From contig CBDDIR010000003.1 of the NCBI GenBank assembly GCA_965229115.1, forward strand, positions 4,216,001-4,280,000: DNA of 64,000 bases. The letters are read 5' to 3'. The notes below the pieces were generated by a model. That model ran no database searches. It saw only the letters and a list, made by a program, of their open reading frames with translations, and was not told the DNA's origin. Position 1 is the stretch's first letter; each line of letters opens with the position of its first letter. Made by a program: the position numbers and the translations under genes. The stretch is from UBA7672 sp965229115. GTDB lineage: Bacteria; Pseudomonadota; Alphaproteobacteria; Caulobacterales; Hyphomonadaceae. Below, piece after piece: positions 34,603 through 43,400 of the stretch.

Positions 34603-35526
34603 TTAGCCGCCCAGCTTCACGCCAAGCGCTTCAGCCGCCGCCGCGACGAACTTGTTCGTCTGCGCGAAGGCTGCCTCCAGCGGCTGCTCGCCCGCCGGGT
34701 TGGCTATCTTGTCCCAGTTGGCGGCGACATCATCGACGCTCGCATTCGCGCCGCCGAGGAACACGGCCGGCGTCTCATAGATGTGGACGACAGAGAAGCA
34801 GCCCGCGCCCGCGCCAAGGATCGTCTTCGACGGCGCATTCTCGGAAACGAGATACAGCACGCCCGGCGTCACCAGTTCCGGCTGCATCAGGTTCGCCACC
34901 TGCTCGGGGATCAGGCCCTCGAGCATGCGCGTCGCCGCCGTTGGCGCCAGCGTGTTGACGCGGATGTTGTTCTTCGCACCCTCATGGTGAAGCACGTTCA
35001 TGAAGCCGACCATCGCCGCTTTCGCCGCGCCATAGTTCGACTGGCCGAAATTGCCGTAGATGCCCGAAGCCGAAGACGTCAGCATGATGCGGCCATAGTT
35101 CTGCTCGCGCATCGTGTCCCACACCGCCTTGGTGCAGTTCGCGGTGCCGAACAGGTGCACGTCCACAACCTTCTTGAAGTCGTCCATCGTCATCTTCGAG
35201 AACGTCTTGTCGCGCAGGATGCCGGCATTGTTGATCAGGATGTCGACGCGACCCCACTTGGCTTTCGCTTCGGCCACCATCGCCTCGACCTGGTCGAGCT
35301 TGGTGATGTCCGCGCCATTGCCGATGGCCTCGCCGCCGCCGTCGCGGATTTCCTTCGCAACAGCCTCAGCCGCCGAAACCGAACCGCCCGAACCATCCAC
35401 CGATCCGCCAAGGTCGTTCACGACAACCTTCGCGCCGCGCGCCGCCAGCTGCAGGCTGTGATGCCGCCCCAGGCCATTCCCGCCGCCCGTAACGATCGCA
35501 ACCTTGCCGTCAAATCGAATGGTCAT
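34603..35526 (-). CDS. SDR-family 3-hydroxyacyl-CoA dehydrogenase-like protein
   Basis: This 307-residue Rossmann enzyme has TGGGNGLGRHHSLQLAARGAKVVVNDLGG, NNAG, the active-site Ser (LTSSASG) and YGAAK (YxxxK). The NDLGG-with-insertion pattern and the long C-terminal extension resemble the dehydrogenase domain of peroxisomal multifunctional enzyme 2 (17-beta-HSD4), acting on (R)-3-hydroxyacyl-CoA. A role in lipid or sterol side-chain oxidation is therefore likely but not certain. It starts at ATG 35526, just after GAGCTCAAAGGACCCCAC. It sits inside the sugar-phosphate cluster without obvious link. Confidence 0.85.
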   Translation of the reverse strand: MTIRFDGKVAIVTGGGNGLGRHHSLQLAARGAKVVVNDLGGSVDGSGGSVSAAEAVAKEIRDGGGEAIGNGADITKLDQVEAMVAEAKAKWGRVDILINNAGILRDKTFSKMTMDDFKKVVDVHLFGTANCTKAVWDTMREQNYGRIMLTSSASGIYGNFGQSNYGAAKAAMVGFMNVLHHEGAKNNIRVNTLAPTAATRMLEGLIPEQVANLMQPELVTPGVLYLVSENAPSKTILGAGAGCFSVVHIYETPAVFLGGANASVDDVAANWDKIANPAGEQPLEAAFAQTNKFVAAAAEALGVKLGG

Positions 35527-35675
35527 GTGGGGTCCTTTGAGCTCAACGGAATGTCGGATGGCGCAGTGCAGCAAGCATGACAAGAGGCACTATTGAAAAC
35601 CTAGCTCGCCTCACCGTTGCATTGTCGAATTGCGGTGTTTACCATAAGCACGGGCAAGGGTTGGGCGAGCTAAAA

Positions 35676-36557
35676 ATGACAATCAGCGATGCGCTGGATG
35701 ACCGACAAGGGCATCCTCAAGAGATCGGAAACTTCCGCAGCAAGTTTTGGCTGTGGGCGGTACTAGGTTTTGTTGTTCTGCTCGCGTTGCAAGTTGCGAA
35801 GTTCATAATCGACAACAGTTGGGATCCTTTTGCCGAGCTGGCCACAGCGAAATCGCTTGCGGACTTAGACTGGTCCAAATGGATCGCGCTTGCGAACCTC
35901 CTCGCGACGAGTCTGATAGGTGGTGCTGTCGCCGGGGCATCCGCCTACGCGATCAAGTATTTGAGCATCAGCGTGAACAACGGAATCGTGAGTAACGCCA
36001 ATACGAACGGCGGCGATGTCTTTGGCCCGCATAATATTCACCAAGATCACACGCACATTCATACGGATGTCGAGCACCTCGACAGTGTGAAGGCGGAGAT
36101 CGGCCGTTTGTTGGCAATGTTCAAAGAGGAGTCAGCTGGCCGCCGCCTAGGACGGAGTGACTTTGTTCAGCTGCGAAAATTGGCCGACGAAAGCATGAAG
36201 CGGCGTGCTCGCCGAATGGAGAATCTCTGTCTCAAGCTCAAGGACCAAGTTGCAGTTCTCGAGAGCGAGCTTGAGGCAAGCCGACTTTCTTTTGGCGATC
36301 TGCAATCGCGATTTGAAGATGCTCAAGGAGAGCTTCGAGGTGCGCGCGCGATGCACGCTGACATGCAAGCACGCTTAGAGCTTACAAAATCGACTCTTGC
36401 CGATGCCGAGAAATTCTTCGCGAAGATCGACGACTTCCTTACGGGTCCGATTGCGCTCGGTCGCGCTGCCGAGGCTCTTCAGTCTGAGCTTGGCGATCGG
36501 AAGCTAAGCCAGAACACGTCGGATACGAGCGCGCAAATCAGCCAGCTCGCTGGATAG
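35676..36557 (+). CDS. Membrane protein with coiled-coil domain, unlike its neighbours
   Basis: This protein of about 293 residues has two membrane helices (about 24-43, FWLWAVLGFVVLLALQVAKF; and about 72-96, WIALANLLATSLIGGAVAGA). A short Asn/His-rich stretch follows (NANTNGG, HNIHQDHTHIHTD), then a long coiled coil (about 140-260, RMENLCLKLKDQVAVLESELEASRL and on). No family is recognised. Codon use has more A/T in third positions than the flanking genes, suggesting transfer. It is the only plus-strand gene in the tkt-fda block. The frame opens upstream to 35577; ATG 35676 is chosen because a weak GCGAG site precedes it. Confidence 0.6.
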   Translation: MTISDALDDRQGHPQEIGNFRSKFWLWAVLGFVVLLALQVAKFIIDNSWDPFAELATAKSLADLDWSKWIALANLLATSLIGGAVAGASAYAIKYLSISVNNGIVSNANTNGGDVFGPHNIHQDHTHIHTDVEHLDSVKAEIGRLLAMFKEESAGRRLGRSDFVQLRKLADESMKRRARRMENLCLKLKDQVAVLESELEASRLSFGDLQSRFEDAQGELRGARAMHADMQARLELTKSTLADAEKFFAKIDDFLTGPIALGRAAEALQSELGDRKLSQNTSDTSAQISQLAG

Positions 36558-36827
36558 CGTTGCTGCCTCAGAGCTTATCTCGACTAGGGAAGTATGCCGC
36601 GGCGGTGCTGACTGCACAGTTTGCGCAACGCCCTGAAGCTCAGGCGCGCGCCTGACAAATGCGATCACGTTGTTCGCAGAAGCTTTCAGCTCTTTAGACA
36701 TTCGCACACCGCATGATTCGCAGCAGGGTGGCGCAGCGCTGGTTCGTAAACGGTTAATCGCCACATCTCGCGGACAAGCGAAGTATGCGGTGTTTTGTTC
36801 CGTAATTCGATCGATAGCGCTGATTTA
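36558..36827. other. Intergenic region between coiled-coil gene and pgk
   Basis: About 270 bases, A/T-richer than usual. A minus-strand frame (36504-36764, 86 residues, with a CCESCG motif) covers much of it and overlaps the end of the coiled-coil gene. It starts with GTG, lacks a ribosome site and is only a weak candidate. No terminator is obvious for either flank. Confidence 0.35.
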
Positions 36828-38018
36828 TCAGACTTTAAGCGCTTCCACGCCCGGCAGCACTTTGCCTTCCATCCACTCCAGGAACGCGCCGCCTGCGGTG
36901 GAGACGAACGTCAGATCGTTCGCAACGCCGGCGTGGTTCATGGCGGAGACGGTATCGCCGCCGCCGGCGACTGCCACCAGCTTGCCTTCCTTGGCCAGCT
37001 TCGCGGCTTCCTTGGCGGCTTCCACGGTCGCCTTGTCGAAGGGCGGGATTTCGAAGACACCCAGCGGGCCGTTCCAGATCAGCGTTTTCGAATTGCCCAT
37101 GGCGCGCTTCAGGCGCTCGACCGTTTCCGGGCCGGCGTCGAGAATGCGTTCCTGCTCGTCGATATTGCCCAGCGTACGCACGCGTGCAGCAGCGCCCGGC
37201 TCCATACGCTCGGCGACAACGATGTCGAGCGGCAGGAACAGCTTGCAGTTGTTGCGGCCAGCGAGACCGATGATTTCGCGCGCCGTGTCGGCGAGGTCTT
37301 TCTCGCAGTACGATGCACCAACGTCATGGCCCATCGCATAGAGGAAGGTGTTCGCCATGCCGCCGCCGATCGCCAGCTTGTCGAGCTTGGTGACGAGGTT
37401 CTTGAGCAGGTCGAGCTTGGTCGAAACTTTCGAGCCGCCGACAATGCCGATCACAGGGCGTTGCGGATTGCCGAGCGCCGCATCCAGCGCGTTGAGCTCG
37501 CGCTCCATCGACAGGCCCGGATAGGCCGGCAGTTTCTTGGCGAGGCCTTCGGTCGAGGCGTGCGCGCGGTGCGCAGCCGAGAAGGCGTCGTTGACATAGA
37601 TATCGCCGAGCTTGGCGAGTTCGCCGGCAAAGGCTTCGTCGTTCTTCTCTTCGCCCGCGTGGTAGCGCAGGTTCTCCAGCAGAGCGACGCCGCCAGCCTT
37701 CAGCCCGTCGACCACAGCTTTGGCGTCCGTGCCAATGCAGTCATCGGCCCACGCCACATCCTGGCCCACCAGCTTCGACAGGGCGGGGAGGATCGGCTTG
37801 AGGCTCATCTCCGGAATGCGCTTGCCCTTCGGGCGGTCGAAGTGCGCGAGCAGCACAACCTTGGCGCCGGCTTTCGACAGCAGCTCGATCGTCGGCAGCG
37901 CAGCCTTGAGGCGCGTATCGTCCGTGATCCGGCCATCCTCCATCGGCACGTTGAAGTCGACGCGCACCAGCGCCGTCTTGCCGGAGAGGTCAGCGCCCTG
38001 AAGCGTGCGGAAGGTCAT
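36828..38018 (-). CDS. pgk: Phosphoglycerate kinase
   Basis: This 396-residue glycolytic enzyme transfers phosphate from 1,3-bisphosphoglycerate to ADP. Signatures are RVDFNVPMEDGRITDDTRL near the N-terminus, LLAHFDRPKGK, ENLRYHAGEEKND, VNDAFSAAHRAHAS, the nucleotide-site GGSKVSTKLDLL, NGPLGVFE and the C-terminal AVAGGGDTVSAMNHAG. Length is normal. It follows gap and the unknown gene at 38099 on the same strand, so gap, the unknown gene and pgk likely form one operon with tkt upstream. Confidence 0.96.
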   Translation of the reverse strand: MTFRTLQGADLSGKTALVRVDFNVPMEDGRITDDTRLKAALPTIELLSKAGAKVVLLAHFDRPKGKRIPEMSLKPILPALSKLVGQDVAWADDCIGTDAKAVVDGLKAGGVALLENLRYHAGEEKNDEAFAGELAKLGDIYVNDAFSAAHRAHASTEGLAKKLPAYPGLSMERELNALDAALGNPQRPVIGIVGGSKVSTKLDLLKNLVTKLDKLAIGGGMANTFLYAMGHDVGASYCEKDLADTAREIIGLAGRNNCKLFLPLDIVVAERMEPGAAARVRTLGNIDEQERILDAGPETVERLKRAMGNSKTLIWNGPLGVFEIPPFDKATVEAAKEAAKLAKEGKLVAVAGGGDTVSAMNHAGVANDLTFVSTAGGAFLEWMEGKVLPGVEALKV

Positions 38019-38098
38019 GTCGTTCGTCCCGGATCGTGATGGTAAATCGTTGGTCTGTGTCAGAGCTTGCAGCCTTCGGGCCGCCAGCTGCGTGGGCG

Positions 38099-38578
38099 TC
38101 AGCTAATCGGGTCTTCCCAGGGCGTGTCCTGTTCCTTGACCGTCTTCAGCAGTTCGAAGCCGATACGGCGCGGCTCAGCGTTGATCTTGCGCACCGCCAC
38201 AAGCAGCATCGAGACCTGGCTGTAGTGCTGCACCAGCTCCCATTTCCGGCCGTCCGGAAATTCGCCCATGAACAGGATCATGTCCGGGCCCCAGCTGGCG
38301 ACATTCGACAGGTGCAGCGGCTCGCCGCTCGGGCCTTCAACGAACCGGCCGCCAACCTCGTGGTCGGGTCCAAGGTTCTTCTCGAACTCCATCACCTGAT
38401 GCACCAGTCGCTGGTGCATCCAGGCCGCCGGATCATAAGGCTTCTCGTCCGTCGTCGCAGGCGCCTTCGGCGCCGCTTCAACAACCTCACCCTTCACATG
38501 GTAGGGCGGGGACGCAGATGCGTGAACGGCGACCTCATCGGTCGCCGCCCCCGTAACGTCTTTTTTCTTGTCGGCCAC
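38099..38578 (-). CDS. Unknown protein encoded between gap and pgk
   Basis: This 159-residue soluble protein starts with GTG, which overlaps the gap stop (TAGTG), implying translational coupling. After a flexible Ala/Lys-rich N-terminus (about 45 residues) a folded part begins: DPAAWMHQRLVHQVMEFEKNLGPDHEVGGRFVEG, SWGPDMILFMGEFPDGRKWELVQHYSQVSMLLVAVRKI. I do not recognise the family. Tight coupling to GAPDH suggests a partner or regulator of the enzyme, but that is a guess. The frame extends upstream inside gap without a better start. Confidence 0.7.
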   Translation of the reverse strand: MADKKKDVTGAATDEVAVHASASPPYHVKGEVVEAAPKAPATTDEKPYDPAAWMHQRLVHQVMEFEKNLGPDHEVGGRFVEGPSGEPLHLSNVASWGPDMILFMGEFPDGRKWELVQHYSQVSMLLVAVRKINAEPRRIGFELLKTVKEQDTPWEDPIS

Positions 38579-39585
38579 TAGATCAGCTTCGCCCAGGCGA
38601 CAGCGGTGTCGCTCATGCGGGTCGAGAAGCCCCACTCGTTGTCATACCAGCTCATGATCGACACAAACGTGCCGTCCATGACCTTGGTCTGGTCGGTGTG
38701 GAAGATCGACGAGTGCGGGTTGTGGTTGAAATCCGACGAAACCAGCTTCTCGTCGGTGTAGCCCAGCACGCCTTTCAGCGGGCCATTGGCGGCTGCACGG
38801 ATCAGGTCGTTGATCTCTTTCGCGCTCGTCGCACGCTTGGCGACGAACTTCAGGTCGACCAGCGAAACGTTCGGCGTCGGCACGCGCACCGAAACGCCGT
38901 CCAGCTTGCCGTTCAGGTCCGGCAGCACGAGGCCCACGGCCTTCGCCGCGCCCGTCGAGGTCGGGATCATCGACAGCGCAGCAGCGCGGCCGCGATACAG
39001 ATCCTTGTGCATCGTATCCAGCGTCGGCTGGTCGCCGGTGTAGGAGTGGATCGTCGTCATCATGCCGCGTTCGATGCCGATGGCGTCGTTCAGCACGTGG
39101 GCGACCGGCGCGAGGCAGTTGGTCGTGCACGAAGCGTTCGAGACGATCATGTGCTCTTTGGTGAGCTTCTGATGGTTCACGCCGTAAACGACGGTGAGGT
39201 CGGCATTCTCGCCCGGGGCCGAGATCAGCACGCGCTTGGCGCCGGCCTGAAGGTGGAGAGCCGCCTTGTCTTTCGCCGTGAAGATGCCGGTGCACTCGAA
39301 CGCGATGTCGACGTTCAGGTCCTTGTGCGGCAGCTCGGCCGGGTTCTTGATCGCCGTCACCTTGAACGACTGGTTGCCCACGGTGACCTGGTCACCCTCA
39401 ACCTTCACGTCCATGTTCAGCGGGCCGTGGACGCTATCGTACTTCAGCAGGTGAACGTTGGTGTCCACCGGGCCGAGATCGTTAACGGCGACGACCTGAA
39501 TGTCCGTGCGCTTGTGTTCCAGAATGGAACGGAGAACCAGTCGACCAATCCGGCCAAAACCGTTGATCGCAACACGAACAGCCAT
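38578..39585 (-). CDS. gap: Glyceraldehyde-3-phosphate dehydrogenase
   Basis: This 335-residue NAD-dependent enzyme has the Rossmann start VAINGFGRIGRLVLR, the catalytic Cys in SNASCTTNCLAP, HSYTGDQPTLD, the phosphate-binding STGAAKAVGLVLPDLNGKLDG and the C-terminal SWYDNEWGFSTRM. The catalytic His is in the TIHSYTGD segment as usual. ATG 39585 (MAVRVAINGFG) is preferred, with GAGG upstream; a longer frame begins at 39606. It oxidises glyceraldehyde 3-phosphate to 1,3-bisphosphoglycerate for pgk, which is two genes downstream. Confidence 0.97.
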   Translation of the reverse strand: MAVRVAINGFGRIGRLVLRSILEHKRTDIQVVAVNDLGPVDTNVHLLKYDSVHGPLNMDVKVEGDQVTVGNQSFKVTAIKNPAELPHKDLNVDIAFECTGIFTAKDKAALHLQAGAKRVLISAPGENADLTVVYGVNHQKLTKEHMIVSNASCTTNCLAPVAHVLNDAIGIERGMMTTIHSYTGDQPTLDTMHKDLYRGRAAALSMIPTSTGAAKAVGLVLPDLNGKLDGVSVRVPTPNVSLVDLKFVAKRATSAKEINDLIRAAANGPLKGVLGYTDEKLVSSDFNHNPHSSIFHTDQTKVMDGTFVSIMSWYDNEWGFSTRMSDTAVAWAKLI

Positions 39586-39763
39586 CGGGAATCCTCTATC
39601 ATCCAAGTACGGCCCCGGATGCAGGAACGGGACCGGCCGTCACACGGTCTTCATGCGCGGGGTCATAGCGGATTTTTCCGCACATGCGAGAGGTTTGCGC
39701 GGTGAAAATCGCGCAATCCAATGCAGCACTTCGTGATGAGGGCAGTTAAGCCTGTTTAGAAGG

Positions 39764-41731
39764 CTAGACGCGCTCTTTCGCGGCTTTCACCACGGCCTCT
39801 GCCGTAATGCCAAAGTGCTTGTACAGCGCCTTGTACGGGGCAGACGCGCCAAAGCCGGTCATGCCGACAAAGCCGCCTTCCGGCCCGATCCAGCGGTCCC
39901 AGCCGTCGCGAATGCCCGCTTCCACCGCCACTTTCGGCAGTTTCCCGCCCAGCGTGTCGGCGCGGTATTTCGCGTCCTGCTGCGCGAACAGGCTGAAGCA
40001 CGGCATCGAAACGACGCGCGCGCCAATCCCTTCGGCTTCCAGCGTCTTCTGGGCTTCCAGCGCGATCTCGACTTCCGAACCCGTCGCCAGCAGCACAACC
40101 TTCTCCGGCTTGGTCGCCGGGGAGAGCACATAGCCGCCCTTGGCGACCAGGTTGTCGTCCGTGTGCTCCTTGCGGGCCGGCACGAGGTTCTGGCGGGTGA
40201 GGGCGATCAGCGAGGGTTGCTCCGTTGCATTCAGCGCCACTTCCCACGCTTCGGCCGTCTCGACGCCATCCGCCGGGCGGAAGACCAGCAGGTTCGGAAT
40301 GTTGCGCAGCGACGCAACATGCTCCACCGGCTGGTGCGTCGGGCCATCTTCGCCCACGCCGATCGAGTCGTGCGTCATCACGTGGATCACGCGCTGGTTC
40401 ATCAGCGCGCCAAGACGGATCGACGGGCGCGAGTAATCCGAGAACACCAGGAAGGTGCCCGAATACGGGATGATGCCGCCATGCAGCGCCATGCCGTTCA
40501 TCGCCGCCGCCATCGCGTGCTCGCGAATGCCCCAGTGGACATAACGCCCGCCATAATTCTCCGGCGTGAACGGCGCCTTGTTGGCGGCCGTGCGCGTGTT
40601 GTTCGAACCCGTGAGGTCAGCCGAGCCGCCGATCAGTTCCGGCATCAGCTCGGTCGCCACTTCCAGCGCAGCGCCAGACCATTTGCGCGTCGCATCGGCC
40701 TTCGGCGCTTCAACGATCTTCTTCTTGTGCGCGTTGATCGCGCCTTTCAGGCCTTCGGGAACCTTGCCCGACAGCGAAGCCTCGAACGCGCCGCGCTTGT
40801 CCGAAGCCGCCAGACGCTTCTCCCACGCCTCGCGATGGCGTGCGCCCTGCGCGCCGATCTTGCGCCACTCTTTCAGGATCTCGTCCGGAATCTCGAACGC
40901 CGCGTGCGGCCAGTCGATCGACTTCTTCACGCCAGCCACTTCTTCGGCGCCATAGGGTCCGCCATGCGCCGGGCCCGTGCCCGCGATCTTCGGCGCGCCA
41001 TAACCGATGATGGTCTTGCACGCGATCAGCGACGGACGATCCGACGTCTGCGCCGCCAGCAGCGCGCCGCGCACCGCATCCATGTTGTGGCCGTCCACGC
41101 GCGCCACATTCCAGCCCGATGCCTTGAAGCGCTTCACCTGGTCTGTATCGTCCGACAGCCCGGTCGAGCCATCGATGGTCACGGCGTTATCGTCGAACAG
41201 CACGATCAGGTTCTTGAGGCGCAGATGCCCCGCCAGCGTGATCGCTTCCTGGCTGATGCCTTCCATCAGGCAGCCATCGCCCGCGATGACGTAGGTCTTG
41301 TGGTTCACCAGCTCGTCGCCGAAGCGCGAGTTGAGGTGACGCTCAGCCATTGCGAAGCCAACCGCGTTGGCGATGCCCTGGCCCAGCGGACCGGTCGTCG
41401 TCTCGACGCCGCGCGTGTGGCCATATTCCGGGTGGCCCGGCGTCTTGGAGCCAAGCTGGCGGAAGTTCTTGATGTCCTCGATGTCCAGCTCCGGATAGCC
41501 GGTCAGATAAAGCAGCGAATACAGCAGCATCGAACCATGGCCCGCCGACAGGATCAGGCGGTCGCGGTCCGGCCATTCCGGGTTGGCCGCGTCGAACTTC
41601 AGGAATTCCTGGTAGAGCAGGGTGGCGCAGTCCGCGAAGCCAAGCGGCAGGCCGCAATGTCCGCTCTGTGCTTTTTCAACGGCATCCACGCTGAGAGCAC
41701 GGATCGCATTCGCGAGCGGAAGTTGCGGCAT
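39764..41731 (-). CDS. tkt: Transketolase
   Basis: This 655-residue thiamine-diphosphate enzyme of the pentose phosphate pathway (Calvin cycle in autotrophs) has GHCGLPLG, the ThDP-binding GDGCLMEG...LIVLFDDN motif, VDGHNMDAVRGAL, YVHWGIREHAM with the proton-relay Glu, and HDSIGVGEDGPTHQPVEH. Length is typical. It is first in the minus-strand series tkt, gap, unknown, pgk. It diverges from zauP-zapA with about 150 bases between, where both promoters should lie. Confidence 0.97.
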   Translation of the reverse strand: MPQLPLANAIRALSVDAVEKAQSGHCGLPLGFADCATLLYQEFLKFDAANPEWPDRDRLILSAGHGSMLLYSLLYLTGYPELDIEDIKNFRQLGSKTPGHPEYGHTRGVETTTGPLGQGIANAVGFAMAERHLNSRFGDELVNHKTYVIAGDGCLMEGISQEAITLAGHLRLKNLIVLFDDNAVTIDGSTGLSDDTDQVKRFKASGWNVARVDGHNMDAVRGALLAAQTSDRPSLIACKTIIGYGAPKIAGTGPAHGGPYGAEEVAGVKKSIDWPHAAFEIPDEILKEWRKIGAQGARHREAWEKRLAASDKRGAFEASLSGKVPEGLKGAINAHKKKIVEAPKADATRKWSGAALEVATELMPELIGGSADLTGSNNTRTAANKAPFTPENYGGRYVHWGIREHAMAAAMNGMALHGGIIPYSGTFLVFSDYSRPSIRLGALMNQRVIHVMTHDSIGVGEDGPTHQPVEHVASLRNIPNLLVFRPADGVETAEAWEVALNATEQPSLIALTRQNLVPARKEHTDDNLVAKGGYVLSPATKPEKVVLLATGSEVEIALEAQKTLEAEGIGARVVSMPCFSLFAQQDAKYRADTLGGKLPKVAVEAGIRDGWDRWIGPEGGFVGMTGFGASAPYKALYKHFGITAEAVVKAAKERV

Positions 41732-41881
41732 CGGGGGCGCTCCAGCTGGTTTCGGGGGCTGATTAACTGCGATGCGCCTCGCCTCAAAGAGGATTCACAG
41801 CCGCAGCACGCCATTGCGTCACTTGCTCACAACCCTCAAAATGAATTGGACCCAGATTGGACGGGGCCTATAGGCGGGGGA

Positions 41882-42169
41882 ATGACGCAGGCGCCTGAAG
41901 AAACGCCGGAAATCGACAGCGCGCTCCAGCAACTGGAGGCGGCCATCGACCGTCTGGAAGGCCGTCTTGATGGCCTTTTCGACCGTCTGGAGACGCATCG
42001 CGGCCGCGAACGCGAAGCCGACGCCCTCCGCATCGACCGCGCTCGTCTCGCTGGCGATCTGGATGCCGCCAAGGCCCGCGAACGTGAACTGCAACGACTG
42101 GCTGACGAAGCGTCAGAGGCCTTGGGCGCTGCAATTTCCGAAGTCCGGGAAGCTCTCGGCAAGGTCTAA
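41882..42169 (+). CDS. zauP: ZauP-like coiled-coil protein upstream of zapA
   Basis: This 95-residue protein is almost entirely coiled coil (SALQQLEAAIDRLEGRLDGLFDRLE ... LDAAKARERELQRLADEASEALGAA), matching DUF4164. In Caulobacter the gene directly upstream of zapA encodes ZauP, which forms a complex with ZapA and helps focus the FtsZ ring. Position, size and make-up all fit. ATG 41882 follows GGCGGGGGA. zapA begins 91 bases downstream on the same strand. Sequence alone cannot exclude another coiled-coil role. Confidence 0.75.
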   Translation: MTQAPEETPEIDSALQQLEAAIDRLEGRLDGLFDRLETHRGREREADALRIDRARLAGDLDAAKARERELQRLADEASEALGAAISEVREALGKV

Positions 42170-42259
42170 GTCAGCCCCCTCTGGCGCTTATAGGTACGCA
42201 GGGTCTAGGGTAACAGCCGAAAACGGTTCATAATCCGGCGCACGAGAAGGATCGAAGTC

Positions 42260-42586
42260 GTGGCCAAGGCAGAACTCCAGATCGCCGGAAAGCGCTACGC
42301 GCTCAGCTGCGCCCCCGGCCAGGAAGCGCGTCTCGAAGAACTCGGCGCCCGCTTCGACCAGCGCGTCAAAGAACTCATCGAAGCCTTGGGCGACCTCGGC
42401 GCCGAACGCCTCTTCCTCGCCGCCGGCCTCTCCATCCTCGACGAACTCGACGCGCAAGCCGCAGGCACCGGCGCCAAAGCCCTCGACGACCGCATCCGCA
42501 ACCTGGAAAACCGCGCCGCGACTCTCCTGACCGACGCCGCCGCCAGAATCGAAATGCTCTCCCGCCGCGTCGACGAAGCCAGCTAA
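42260..42586 (+). CDS. zapA: Cell-division protein ZapA
   Basis: This 108-residue protein starts at GTG, with GAGAAGG upstream. It opens with the beta-strands of the ZapA globular head (AELQIAGKRYALSCAPGQEARLEELGARFDQRV), followed by GDLGAERLFLAAGLSILDEL and a C-terminal coiled coil. ZapA binds FtsZ filaments and bundles or aligns them at the division site. Together with the ZauP-like gene upstream it forms a division module that is divergent from tkt. Confidence 0.9.
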   Translation: MAKAELQIAGKRYALSCAPGQEARLEELGARFDQRVKELIEALGDLGAERLFLAAGLSILDELDAQAAGTGAKALDDRIRNLENRAATLLTDAAARIEMLSRRVDEAS

Positions 42587-42603
42587 CGCTCGTTGCCACG
42601 TAG

Positions 42604-42622
42604 GGTGCATCAACGATGCACC
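42604..42622. repeat. Short perfect hairpin after zapA
   Basis: GGTGCATC-AAC-GATGCACC is an exact 8-bp palindrome, 18 bases past the zapA stop. It has no T-run on either side, so it is not a standard intrinsic terminator. Confidence 0.55.
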
Positions 42623-42654
42623 GCGCCACGAGCACGCCTGCATCAACAAGGGGA

Positions 42655-42761
42655 GTCATCCTCGGCCCTGTGCCGAGGATCTCGGTTGGATCAACAGCGG
42701 GACAAGCAGCCGAACCTCACGCTGCAACAACCGGGATTCTTGGGACAAGCCCAAGAATGAC
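42655..42761. repeat. Intergenic repeat made of two hairpins
   Basis: The element begins GTCATCC and ends GAATGAC. It holds two perfect 9-bp hairpins: ATCCTCGGC/GCCGAGGAT (42658-42680) and ATTCTTGGG/CCCAAGAAT (42736-42758). This paired-palindrome type is common between genes in alphaproteobacteria. Confidence 0.75.
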
Positions 42762-43145
42762 ACCGCGATTGGGGGATGGAGCGGGACCAAACTGTGGGAC
42801 AGCGAAATAATCGCGCGAATAATCTCAGCGCGTTAGCGCGAGAGATTGTGGGATAGAGCCTCTCAGAATCTACGTGGCCGCGGGCCGGGGTATTCTACCC
42901 CGCATGACACGACACAAACACGCGCAAACTGGACTAGGGATCCCGCAGCTTCCTCAGCTCTTGCTGACAGCTGTGCTGCGCGCATTTGCGATGCTCGTGC
43001 TCCACGTCGCCTCGACGCTCCAGATGAAAGACCGCCGTGAAGCTGTGAATGCCACACAGCCCATGCCGACCGATCTGCCCAGAGCGAAGACCGACACCCA
43101 ACAACAGGAACCAACTCCGGCTGTCCAACACCGCAGCCCTCCCCA
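42762..43145. other. Long intergenic region without a convincing gene
   Basis: Open frames exist on both strands, for example from ATG 42904 on the plus strand, but none has a ribosome site, a known domain or a natural end. The plus frame runs on through the repeats at 43146-43375, which suggests it is not coding. Two copies of a CGCG/AATAATC motif (near 42810-42830) are the only local pattern. Confidence 0.4.
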
Positions 43146-43208
43146 AAGCGCTCATGCTGAGCAGGCTCGCTTCGCGAGCCGTCCGTCGAAGCACGAGCGC
43201 GTGCTCAC
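43146..43208 (+). repeat. Third copy of the dispersed 62-bp repeat
   Basis: It begins AAGCGCTCATGCTGAGCAGG and contains GCCGTCCGTCGAAGCACGAG, matching the copy at 22009-22069 except in the variable centre (CTCGCTTCGCGAGCC in place of CCCGCAGGGCC). The centre is itself a palindrome in both copies. Confidence 0.8.
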
Positions 43209-43210
43209 CA

Positions 43211-43375
43211 CCCCCTCCGTCTCGCTTGGCTCACGCCAAGCGATCCACCTCCCCCAGTGCTCCGCACTGATGGAGGCAACCCGCGCTCCGATGCGCGCGA
43301 CGAAGGGGAATTGCCTCCACCACTCGAAGAGTGGGGGAGGTGGATTGCGCGCCCTTGCGCGCAAGACGGAGGGGG
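43211..43375. repeat. 165-bp nested palindromic repeat
   Basis: The outer arms (CCCCCTCCGTCT at the left, AGACGGAGGGGG at the right) are reverse complements. Inside lie a second arm pair around ATCCACCTCCCCCA/TGGGGGAGGTGGAT and a third around GGAGGCAA/TTGCCTCC. Small hairpins branch from it (TTGGC...GCCAA, GCGCGC...GCGCGC). It would fold as a branched cruciform. Confidence 0.75.
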
Positions 43376-43400
43376 CGCTTGCCCCAACTCCAAACAAAAA

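Noticed and set aside
36504..36764. 86-residue minus-strand frame with CCESCG
   Set aside because: GTG start without ribosome site and overlap with the coiled-coil gene; kept only as a note in the intergenic entry.
39815..42169. 784-residue plus-strand frame
   Set aside because: Antisense of tkt; only its last 95 codons, from ATG 41882, are a real gene (zauP).
42587..42800. 6S RNA gene, often found after zapA in alphaproteobacteria
   Set aside because: The sequence here is made of known-type palindromic repeats and shows no 6S-like long bulged hairpin that I can trace.
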